A DNA stretch of 64,000 nucleotides. Source: Pseudoroseicyclus tamaricis (GTDB taxonomy: Bacteria > Pseudomonadota > Alphaproteobacteria > Rhodobacterales > Rhodobacteraceae). The DNA lies in NCBI RefSeq assembly GCF_012070395.1, contig NZ_JAAFYS010000001.1, positions 1,342,001 through 1,406,000 of the forward strand, in the 5' to 3' direction. The notes under the pieces were generated by a model. That model saw nothing but the letters and a program-made list of their open reading frames with translations, was not told the origin of the DNA and searched no databases. Shown here piece after piece: positions 44,576 through 51,341 of the stretch. The translations under genes and the position numbers were made by a program. The first letter of the stretch is position 1; every line of letters begins with the position of its first letter.

Positions 44576-45508
44576 CTATTCGCTCTGATGTCCGAGCCGC
44601 GCCGTCTGCCGCTCAAGGAGGGTGTCGATCTCCGCCACGTCGGCCGGCGATAGCTTCGGGCCGGGCCGGCGGAGCGTTGGGTGCGCGATGATCCCGCGCC
44701 TGGCGAGGATGTGCTTGCGGATGGCGAGGCCGAGGCCCGGCTGGCTCTCGTAGCGGATCAGCGGGAGATAGGCGTCGAAGAGGTCGCGGGCCGCGGCGCT
44801 CTCGCCGCTCGCCATCAGCCGGCAGACGCCGATCATCATCTCGGGAAAGGCGAAGCCGGTCATCGCGCCGTCGGCGCCGCGCTCGATCTCTTCGGGCAGG
44901 AACAGCCCGCCGTTGCCGCAGAGGATGGAGATGCGCCGCCCGCCGGCCTCGGACGTGCGCCGCAGGGCGCTGATCTTCGACAGGCCCGGCCAGTCCTCGT
45001 GCTTGAGCATCACGCAGGTCGGCACGTCCTGCACGATCCGGTCGATGACCGAGCTGGCAATGGCGACGCCCGTCACCAGCGGGAAATCCTGCAAGACGAA
45101 GGGCGTCTCCTCCCCCAGCTCCTCGCCGACCATGCGGTAGTAGTCGAGGATCTTGCCGTCGGTGTTCAGCGTCCCCGGCGGGGCCACCATGACACCGGCC
45201 GCGCCGGCCTCCATCGCGGCCGCGGAGAGGCCGGTGATCGTCGCCAGCCCGGGGGCGGAGACGCCGACGACGACCGGGATGCGGCCGCGAACCCGCTCCA
45301 GCACCCGCCGCATGACCTGCAGCCCTTCCTCGGGAGCGAGCTTCTGGGCCTCGCCCATCATGCCCATGATGGTCAGCCCGTCGGCGCCGGCCTCGATATA
45401 GGCCTCGACCATGGTGTCGATGCTCGCGGTGTCGATCGCGCCGTCGGGGAGGAACGGCGTGGGCGCGATGACATAGACGCCTTTTGCCGTTTCGTTCAGT
45501 CGTGTCAT
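44576..45508 (-). CDS. DapA/NanA-family lyase (dihydrodipicolinate synthase-like)
   Basis: 310 residues of the class I aldolase TIM-barrel family. N-terminus GVYVIAPTPFLPDGAIDTAS and GADGLTIMGMMGEAQKL are typical; the Schiff-base lysine is in CVMLKHEDWPGL. The usual catalytic tyrosine of the YxxP motif is replaced: the segment reads VLQDFPLVTG. So it is not a standard DapA, and an aldol cleavage or dehydration of a 2-oxo acid is more likely. 30 bp downstream of the carboxypeptidase gene. Confidence 0.88.
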   Translation of the reverse strand: MTRLNETAKGVYVIAPTPFLPDGAIDTASIDTMVEAYIEAGADGLTIMGMMGEAQKLAPEEGLQVMRRVLERVRGRIPVVVGVSAPGLATITGLSAAAMEAGAAGVMVAPPGTLNTDGKILDYYRMVGEELGEETPFVLQDFPLVTGVAIASSVIDRIVQDVPTCVMLKHEDWPGLSKISALRRTSEAGGRRISILCGNGGLFLPEEIERGADGAMTGFAFPEMMIGVCRLMASGESAAARDLFDAYLPLIRYESQPGLGLAIRKHILARRGIIAHPTLRRPGPKLSPADVAEIDTLLERQTARLGHQSE

Positions 45509-45538
45509 GTCAGGGCCTGTACCATTGGGATCTGCGTC

Positions 45539-47047
45539 TCACGCGATGTCATAGACAGCCGCGAAGCGCCGATCGAGATGGGCGAGATAGGGATCGAGAT
45601 CGAGCGTCCGGCCGGTCGCCGCCTCCAGCAGCTCGTCGCGGATGTAACGGCGGCCGTGGCGGAGGACGTTGCCGGTCAGCCACTCACGCAGCGGCGCGTA
45701 ATCGGCGGCGTCGAGGCCTTGCTGGACGCCCTCCGCTTGGCTGGCGGTCGCGAAGAGCTGCGCGGCGACGATGTTGCCGATGGTGTAGTTGCAGAAGGTG
45801 CCGAACTGGCCCGTCGGCCAGTGGACATCCTGCAGGATGCTCTCTGTGTCGTCCCTGACGATGACGCCGAGCATCTCTTCCGTCTTGGCATTCCACGCGT
45901 CGCGCACCTGCGAGACCTTGAGGTCCCCCGCGATCAGGTCCCGCTCCAGCTCCGTGCGCAGGATCGTGTGCAGGTCGTAGGTCAGCTCGCTGGCGAAGGA
46001 GCGCTTCGCGCCGGGGCGGCTGACGTTCACCGCCTGCCAGAAGCTCTCCGGCGTCTGCCCGGAGAGCTGCTCGGGGAAGGCGTCATGCACCGTGGCGAAG
46101 TGATGCTCCCAGAAGCTGCGCGACCGCCCGACATGATTTTCCCACAGCCGGGACTGGGATTCATGCATGCCAAAGCTGACGCCACCGACGGCGTAGAGCA
46201 GGACGAGGTCGGTCGCGAGCGGGGTGCGGGTATAGGCCGGGTCGATGTTCTGCTCGTAGATGCCGTGGCCCGCTTCGTGAAGCGTCGTGAAGATGGACTT
46301 CGGCAGCCAGGTGCGGTTGATCCACGTCGTCAGGCGGACATCGTTGCGCGTGAAGGAGATCTCGAACGGATGGAGCGCCGTGTCGAGGCGGCCGCGATCG
46401 AGATCGTAGCCGATCTTGCGGGCCAGTCTGCCGGCGACGGACATCTGGATGTGCTCGGGGTAGACCTGCCCGAGGAAGCTGTCATCGGGCTGGGGCGCCG
46501 CATGAACATCGCGCGCCAGCGGGACGATGTGATCCGTCAGGCGCTGGAGGAGCGGCGTGAGATTCCGCACGGTGTTGCCCGGCTCGTAGAGCTCGAGCAT
46601 CGCGTCGTAGGGGTGATCCTCGTAGCCGGCATGATCGACCCAGGCGCGGCAGATCTCCACCGTGTCTTCGAGGGCGGGCAGGAAGATGGAGGCGTCCTTC
46701 TGCCGGCAGGCCTCCGCCCAGACGTCATGCGCCGTGACCGCGAGCTCGTTCCGCCGTCGCACCAGATCCGCCGGGATGCGGTCATGGTAGGCGATGGCGT
46801 GGCGCACGGCGCTGATCATGTCGGCCTCCGCCGTGCCCGCCTCCGCCTCCGCCTCGTCGGCCGCGCGGCGCATCTCGTCCGAGCAGAGAAGGTCGCGGGC
46901 GGCGACGGTGAGGGTGGAGATCTGCAGGCCGCGCGTTGCGTTGCCCGAGGGGGGCATCATCGTGCGGGAGTCCCACGCGAGGAGGGAGGACGCGTTCAGC
47001 AGATCGTTAATTCTGCCCGAGAGCTCCAGTAGCTTGGTCAGTGCCAT
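45539..47047 (-). CDS. M32-family metallocarboxypeptidase (Taq-type)
   Basis: 502 residues, normal length. The zinc motif HEXXH is in TTLHEAGHGIYEQNID and the third-ligand helix in GMHESQSRLWENHVGRS. It is cytoplasmic, without signal peptide, and removes C-terminal residues from peptides. It leads the five-gene operon, with operator copy 3 starting 31 bp upstream, and its presence supports peptide-like nature of the imported substrate. Confidence 0.94.
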   Translation of the reverse strand: MALTKLLELSGRINDLLNASSLLAWDSRTMMPPSGNATRGLQISTLTVAARDLLCSDEMRRAADEAEAEAGTAEADMISAVRHAIAYHDRIPADLVRRRNELAVTAHDVWAEACRQKDASIFLPALEDTVEICRAWVDHAGYEDHPYDAMLELYEPGNTVRNLTPLLQRLTDHIVPLARDVHAAPQPDDSFLGQVYPEHIQMSVAGRLARKIGYDLDRGRLDTALHPFEISFTRNDVRLTTWINRTWLPKSIFTTLHEAGHGIYEQNIDPAYTRTPLATDLVLLYAVGGVSFGMHESQSRLWENHVGRSRSFWEHHFATVHDAFPEQLSGQTPESFWQAVNVSRPGAKRSFASELTYDLHTILRTELERDLIAGDLKVSQVRDAWNAKTEEMLGVIVRDDTESILQDVHWPTGQFGTFCNYTIGNIVAAQLFATASQAEGVQQGLDAADYAPLREWLTGNVLRHGRRYIRDELLEAATGRTLDLDPYLAHLDRRFAAVYDIA

Positions 47048-47077
47048 GTCCCCGCCCCGATGCGTGTTCTGGATACC

Positions 47078-47096
47078 TTGTCATACAATCATACAG
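47078..47096. promoter_or_regulatory. 19-bp GntR-type operator, copy 3 of 3
   Basis: TTGTCATACAATCATACAG differs from copy 2 at two adjacent bases and keeps TTGT-NNN-ACAA. Its distance to the gene start (31 bp) is nearly identical to copy 2 (30 bp), a strong sign of shared control. Confidence 0.72.
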
Positions 47097-47306
47097 ATTT
47101 TGGGGTGCCAACCTTGGAGGCCTCCAGGACGGTTCGGAATGAGCGCACGCGGTTGGGAATGCCTCTTTGATGGGCTTTTGGAGCTCGCCGTGAGGCACCC
47201 GTCGCATCGCGGCCTGTCGAGCTGGGCGGCCAAATAGCGGGCATGGGTCATGACGATGACGTGGTTCAGGGCCGGTGAAGCCCGAGGAGGAGCTGCACGA
47301 CGCCGC

Positions 47307-47757
47307 AACCTCAAGGTCGTCCGGGGTAATCTGGTCTTCCATACTCACGGTGATCTCGATTGCCCCGTTCGACACCACGGAGCTTATTCCCGAGACCGCG
47401 CCTTCGATCTTTCTGTCATCCGGCAGGATGACGGTGACACCTTCGCCGATCGTCACGAGCGCCTGGTCGGCAGCATCAAGGCGAATGTGACGATCGTCTC
47501 GGTGTTCGTGTATTCAAGAATGTCTCCGGCACCGGCGGCGGCGAGATCGGCTTCCGCCCCGGCCAATTCCGCCATGGAGAGGAGATCATCGGCCGCAAGC
47601 TCCCCTACGCGCGCCAGTCTCACTTCAGCCGCGGCCACGGCACCAGTTAGCTCTTCCGACACGATTGCCTGGCGAGCGTCTGAGTAATTTTCGGTTCTGT
47701 TCCAGATAGTGCTTTCATAGGAGGAGTTGCACCTGATCGGTTCAAAAGAGAGAGCCT
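47307..47757 (-). pseudogene. HlyD/MFP-type periplasmic adaptor remnant with a frameshift
   Basis: On the minus strand, 47757 down to about 47478 reads a coiled-coil adaptor segment (ENYSDARQAIVSEELTG, ADLAAAGAGDILEYTNTETI) ending VTFAL then out of frame. From about 47475 the next frame continues the same protein (DQALVTIGEGVTVILPDDRK, then SMEDQITPDDLEV). Inserting one G at about 47476 restores ALDAADQALVT, so a 1-bp deletion broke the gene. The signal peptide and N-terminal half are missing (in-frame TAG at 47758-47760) and homology stops near 47307. An MFP subunit usually works with an ABC or RND exporter; none is here. Confidence 0.75.
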
Positions 47758-47844
47758 AGGTACCTACTTCGTAGATTGAGAGCCACGACCTATCTGCCAC
47801 CGGTTTCAGTGTTAGCGCTCCTTTCGCGCGTTCCGCGCCTCTCT

Positions 47845-47864
47845 CGACTAGAAGCGTCTAGTCG
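47845..47864. repeat. Perfect 8-bp inverted repeat near the island boundary
   Basis: CGACTAGA-AGCG-TCTAGTCG lies in the 180-bp gap between the adaptor remnant and the gspK-like gene. No T-tract follows. It may be an operator or a recombination footprint; nothing else in this gap is recognisable. Confidence 0.45.
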
Positions 47865-47936
47865 GTAGCTTCTGCCGGTACATTTCCGCGGGAGCAGATC
47901 ATCCCGCTGCGACACCGTCATGCCAATCTCACCAAT

Positions 47937-48332
47937 TTACTCTCGCTGCAGTAGATAGTGATTGCGTCGCTCCGATCTCACCACGGTATAGTGAGAGGCC
48001 CGCCCGAGAGCTTCCACCTCGTTAACTTCGCCGTCGAGGTTGACAGGGCCCTCGTCCATTTCCTGTGCAGAGAGTATGCTCTCCCCTACGAGCGGCAAAG
48101 ATACCGCTCTCGCTGATTGCCACTGGATCTCATCGACATAAACCGTCTTGATGCTCCGGAGGACCTGGGTGCTGCTGAGGGCGCGCGCTTGAACGGTAAG
48201 GGCGACTGCTGCCAGAAGAACGAGAAGGCTGAGGACTGTGAGGAGTATGATTCCGGAATCGGGCCGCCTGTGGCTCTCGGCCGTTCCGACCTTCCTTGGC
48301 CTTGTCCTGACGCTCTGGGCGCTGCTGAGCAC
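47937..48332 (-). CDS. gspK: GspK-like minor pseudopilin, short and of doubtful start
   Basis: The chosen GTG start at 48332 gives 131 residues. A prepilin-like signal is visible: RRPDSG then IILLTVLSLLVLLAAVALTV, with cleavage expected after the Gly. Only about 105 residues follow, against about 300 in GspK, so the globular domain is truncated or reduced. The signal peptide region (48252-48270) is antisense to the start of the prepilin peptidase gene, and no ATG occurs at the expected place just before the leader. It may be a gene fragment left by rearrangement. Confidence 0.5.
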   Translation of the reverse strand: MLSSAQSVRTRPRKVGTAESHRRPDSGIILLTVLSLLVLLAAVALTVQARALSSTQVLRSIKTVYVDEIQWQSARAVSLPLVGESILSAQEMDEGPVNLDGEVNEVEALGRASHYTVVRSERRNHYLLQRE

Positions 48333-48777
48333 GCCAACTTTGATCGTCTTCCCTACGCTCATGCTGTCCGGGCTTTCCATCTGGATATCGGCTGTCGATG
48401 CTTGTAATAAACGTATCCCGAACTTGGCCGTGATTGCAGTCGCATGTACAGGTCTCTTGAGTGGAGCCGCCCAAGATCCACTCGAGCCGATCAGCCTGAC
48501 CGCCGCAGGCATTTTCGCCTATACTCTGTTTTGGGCAATCGGTGAAGTTACCTTCCGACGGACCGGGCGCGAGTATCTAGGCTTGGGAGACGCAAAGTTA
48601 GTCGGTGCTGCGGGCTGCTGTGTGGGAATCTTGGGGCTTCCAAGCGTCGTGCTCATCGCTTCGCTCTCTGGAATCGTCAGTTATCTGCTCGTTCGCCCTG
48701 ACAGTGGCCTACCGTTCGGCCCGTCATTATGTTTCGGTCTCCTTGCTGTCTGGACCTCCGGGCCAATTCTCATCTAA
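48247..48777 (+). CDS. Prepilin peptidase, A24 family (minimal form)
   Basis: 176 residues from ATG 48247 (GAGGAG upstream). Both active-site Asp motifs of the A24 family are present: DACNKRIPN and GLGDAKLVGAAG. About six hydrophobic segments. The methyltransferase domain of large PilD is absent, as in minimal TadV/GspO forms. A start at ATG 48361 would give 138 residues and avoid the antisense overlap with the gspK-like signal, but lacks an RBS. It would cleave the leaders of the pseudopilins encoded around it. Confidence 0.85.
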   Translation: MIPESGRLWLSAVPTFLGLVLTLWALLSTPTLIVFPTLMLSGLSIWISAVDACNKRIPNLAVIAVACTGLLSGAAQDPLEPISLTAAGIFAYTLFWAIGEVTFRRTGREYLGLGDAKLVGAAGCCVGILGLPSVVLIASLSGIVSYLLVRPDSGLPFGPSLCFGLLAVWTSGPILI

Positions 48778-48792
48778 GGTAAGGAAGTAACC

Positions 48793-49209
48793 GTGACGGA
48801 TCGTCGAGACGCTCGCCTTGGCATCACTCTCTTAGAAGTGCTTATCGTTCTGGCTATCCTCGCCATGGTAACAACGCTCGCCGCACCGCGGCTGATCGAG
48901 ACTTTCGGGCGCGCTCGGTCTCACGTTGCCGAAGTTCAACTTGCGAACATTTCTGCTGCGATCCAGATCTACTATCTTGATACAGGGCAGTTTCCGACGC
49001 AGGCAGAGGGCTTGAGTGCACTTGTCTTGCGCCCCCAGGGGGTCGAGGGTTGGAGCGGACCGTACTTGGACGCCGAGAGCGTGGCCGACCCGTGGGGGCG
49101 CAAATGGATATTTCGCCAGCCGGGCCAAGATGGTAGCTTTGAGCTGATAAGTTATGGTCGTGACGGCCAACCCGGCGGAGCCAATGAGGACGCCGATATC
49201 TCTTCTTGA
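48793..49209 (+). CDS. gspG: Type II secretion major pseudopilin GspG
   Basis: 138 residues from a GTG at 48793 (AAGGAAG upstream). Leader VTDRRDARLG is followed by ITLLEVLIVLAILAMVTTLA with the Glu5 of prepilins, then the GspG body DTGQFPTQAEGLSALV, GPYLDAESVADPWGRKW and YGRDGQPGGANEDADIS, the last two forming the usual calcium site. Length normal. The last 58 bp overlap the convergent gspJ-like gene. Confidence 0.93.
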   Translation: MTDRRDARLGITLLEVLIVLAILAMVTTLAAPRLIETFGRARSHVAEVQLANISAAIQIYYLDTGQFPTQAEGLSALVLRPQGVEGWSGPYLDAESVADPWGRKWIFRQPGQDGSFELISYGRDGQPGGANEDADISS

Positions 49210-49751
49210 GCCGCATCCTTTGCCGGCCAGGCCGTGAAAGGGGCGTTCCAGATCCCGTTCGATCCGCTGGTCTGAATTTTTATCAGACGCGGAAGCAACA
49301 CTGCGCCCTCCCAAGTTTCCTTCCACTGCGGGGTCCCCTCGGGTCGAGGAGCGCCGTAATAGGAAAAAATCACTTGACCCACAGCGGTTCGCAGGTTGGC
49401 GCTGGTCCCATCTGGGTACGTCAGTACCAAGTCCTCTTCTTCGTGGGCAATCGCGAACCAGGCCAAAGGTTCGTCCGGAGCCGCGGGTGCGAGAAATCGG
49501 AACCCGGCTGCTGTCGGCTCGAAGACATCGCCAATTTCGAGCCCATTACCCAGTTCAGGCATGCGTTCGAGTGCCTGCCATAGATCATGACGTGACATGG
49601 CCTCGTCAACAATTTGAGGTGCGTCGGAGGATGCTCGCCAGACTTGATTTGAGGTTGCAAACATGTTCGCAAGCGCAACCGCCATCATCGCAGAGATCCC
49701 TAACGCAAAGAGCGTCTCGAGCAGAGTCAGCCCGAGATTGCGCCGACGCAT
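49152..49751 (-). CDS. gspJ: Minor pseudopilin, GspJ-like
   Basis: 199 residues. Leader MRRRNLG then LTLLETLFALGISAMMAVAL, typical of a type II minor pseudopilin; the body (FRFLAPAAPDEPLAWFAIAH, VGQVIFSYYGAPRP, EGAVLLPRLIKIQ) fits GspJ. The last 19 residues (from about AAQEEISASSL) are encoded antisense to the 3' end of gspG and look like read-through after a rearrangement. Its ATG shares one base with the gspI stop. Confidence 0.83.
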   Translation of the reverse strand: MRRRNLGLTLLETLFALGISAMMAVALANMFATSNQVWRASSDAPQIVDEAMSRHDLWQALERMPELGNGLEIGDVFEPTAAGFRFLAPAAPDEPLAWFAIAHEEEDLVLTYPDGTSANLRTAVGQVIFSYYGAPRPEGTPQWKETWEGAVLLPRLIKIQTSGSNGIWNAPFTAWPAKDAAQEEISASSLAPPGWPSRP

Positions 49752-50131
49752 CAGGGGCCACCTGTCATGGCAAAGATCTGCACGAATTGCGCTGGTTCAT
49801 GGTCGGAATGCCGGTCCGTGACTTCAATGGTCGCCTGAACAAGGTCAACCACGCCATCGAAGCGTGTCGGCTCCGAGCTGGCCGTTTCCTCAAAGTTCAC
49901 CCTGTAAGAGAAGCGCTGACCATACTCGCCTGAGAGGCCGAAGTCGGGGCCGAACGCTTCAATCTCCGCTAGTACCGAACGGGCAAACTCGATTGTTTCA
50001 ATCTCCGGTTCAAGTTCGCCGGTCAGCCTCAGAGTCCGACTGAGCATCGCCATAGCCAAGATGCCTAAGAGCCCAAGGAGCACTGCCGCATACAGCGTTT
50101 CGAGTAGTGTAAAGCCAGCGTCAGAACGCAA
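49751..50131 (-). CDS. gspI: Minor pseudopilin, GspI-like
   Basis: 126 residues from a TTG at 50131. This start places GGAGG at the right distance (50141-50145) and yields a classic 5-residue leader RSDAG before FTLLETLYAAVLLGLLGILA. A longer frame to 50173 would give an awkward leader inside gspF. The 3' half of gspF overlaps by 11 bp. The body (FARSVLAEIEAFGP, YRVNFEETAS) fits GspI in length and pattern. Confidence 0.8.
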   Translation of the reverse strand: MRSDAGFTLLETLYAAVLLGLLGILAMAMLSRTLRLTGELEPEIETIEFARSVLAEIEAFGPDFGLSGEYGQRFSYRVNFEETASSEPTRFDGVVDLVQATIEVTDRHSDHEPAQFVQIFAMTGGP

Positions 50132-51332
50132 CCTGATTGACCTCCAGCATGGCGCTGATGAGGAAATAGACAATGGTGCCGATGAAACAGCCTACAAGCG
50201 AAGTAGCCGCTGGACCAATTGCAGTTGTGAGAGCCTTTGCGCGGCCGTCCGCCGACTGATCGAGTATGGAGGCTGCAAGTGCCAATGTCTCCGGCAACCG
50301 ATTGGAACTCTCGCCGATCTGGAAGAGGCGCGCAAAGACAACGGGGACATGTCGATCGGTCATGAATACATGCGCGGCGTCCTTACCCTCCATCAGTCTC
50401 GCCCGAGCGTCTTCCAGAAGCTCCTTTGCGTCTGGAGCCTTAGCCAGCGCTCCGGCATGAGACATCGCTTCTTCAAGGCGCATGCCGGCGGAGATAAGCG
50501 TAGCCACCAAAGTAGATACCCGCGCGTATTCCCGGAAGTACGATAGATCGCGGGTTATCGGCATTCGTCGCAGCAAAGACGGCCCGACCTGCCAACCAAG
50601 AAGTACAAAGAGGGTGACCCCTACAACCAAACCTCCGGTGGCGGCTAGCGAATGAGCGTCGATCCATCTGCGAAGAGACTCAAGGGTACCGATCAATCCG
50701 GTCCCTTCCTTACCGGAGCTCGCCATGGCACTGTATAGCGTGGGAACAAGAACGAAGATGAGCATCGAAAACACCGCGACCGAGCCGGCGAGAAGAAATG
50801 CGGGATAGGCTAGGGACGAGAGGATCGACCGATGCAACCCCGAACGTTGGCGGAAATAGCGCGCTGCCTCGCTCATCGACTGCGGCAGGTCGTTGGCCAT
50901 GCTTCCGGCAGAAGCGAAGAGGACCATTTCCGAAGGGAGAGCGGTACCTCCTTCACGCACGGCATCTCCGAAATTCAGGCCCTCTGAGATGCTTTGTCTC
51001 ATCCGCCCCGCGCTCGCACGCAAAGAGCGGCTCGGTGCAGACCTCGATGATATATCAAGAGCATCGTGTAGCGACACTCCTGCTCCTAGCATGGTGGCCA
51101 GCGACTGGCAAAATTCAGCAACTGCCGCCTCGTTGACGCCAGACGGTCCCAGGCGGACCTCCTTGAGGTACCATGGTGCCGAAGTTTTCCTTTGGAGACG
51201 TTCGCCGATCTCGTAGACGTGGATCCCTCGGCCTGCGAGCTCGCTGATCGCGAACGATTCCTCACCGGCGATAAGGCTACCGCTTATTTCGCCGCCGTCC
51301 GCATCGATGCCTCTGTAGTCGAACTTTGGCAC
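50121..51332 (-). CDS. gspF: Type II secretion inner-membrane platform protein GspF
   Basis: 403 residues, full length. The start MPKFDYRGIDADGGEISGSL, FCQSLATMLGAGVSLHDALD, and three membrane segments (near 172-200, 222-242 and the C-terminus) with the repeated F domains (YARVSTLVATLISAGMRLEE) match GspF. It normally couples to the GspE ATPase, which is absent from the window. Confidence 0.93.
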   Translation of the reverse strand: MPKFDYRGIDADGGEISGSLIAGEESFAISELAGRGIHVYEIGERLQRKTSAPWYLKEVRLGPSGVNEAAVAEFCQSLATMLGAGVSLHDALDISSRSAPSRSLRASAGRMRQSISEGLNFGDAVREGGTALPSEMVLFASAGSMANDLPQSMSEAARYFRQRSGLHRSILSSLAYPAFLLAGSVAVFSMLIFVLVPTLYSAMASSGKEGTGLIGTLESLRRWIDAHSLAATGGLVVGVTLFVLLGWQVGPSLLRRMPITRDLSYFREYARVSTLVATLISAGMRLEEAMSHAGALAKAPDAKELLEDARARLMEGKDAAHVFMTDRHVPVVFARLFQIGESSNRLPETLALAASILDQSADGRAKALTTAIGPAATSLVGCFIGTIVYFLISAMLEVNQVAF

Positions 51333-51341
51333 GACTATTCT

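Noticed and set aside
47250-47687. Plus-strand open frame opposite the adaptor remnant
   Set aside because: No family likeness, whereas the minus strand shows two adjoining frames of a recognisable adaptor.
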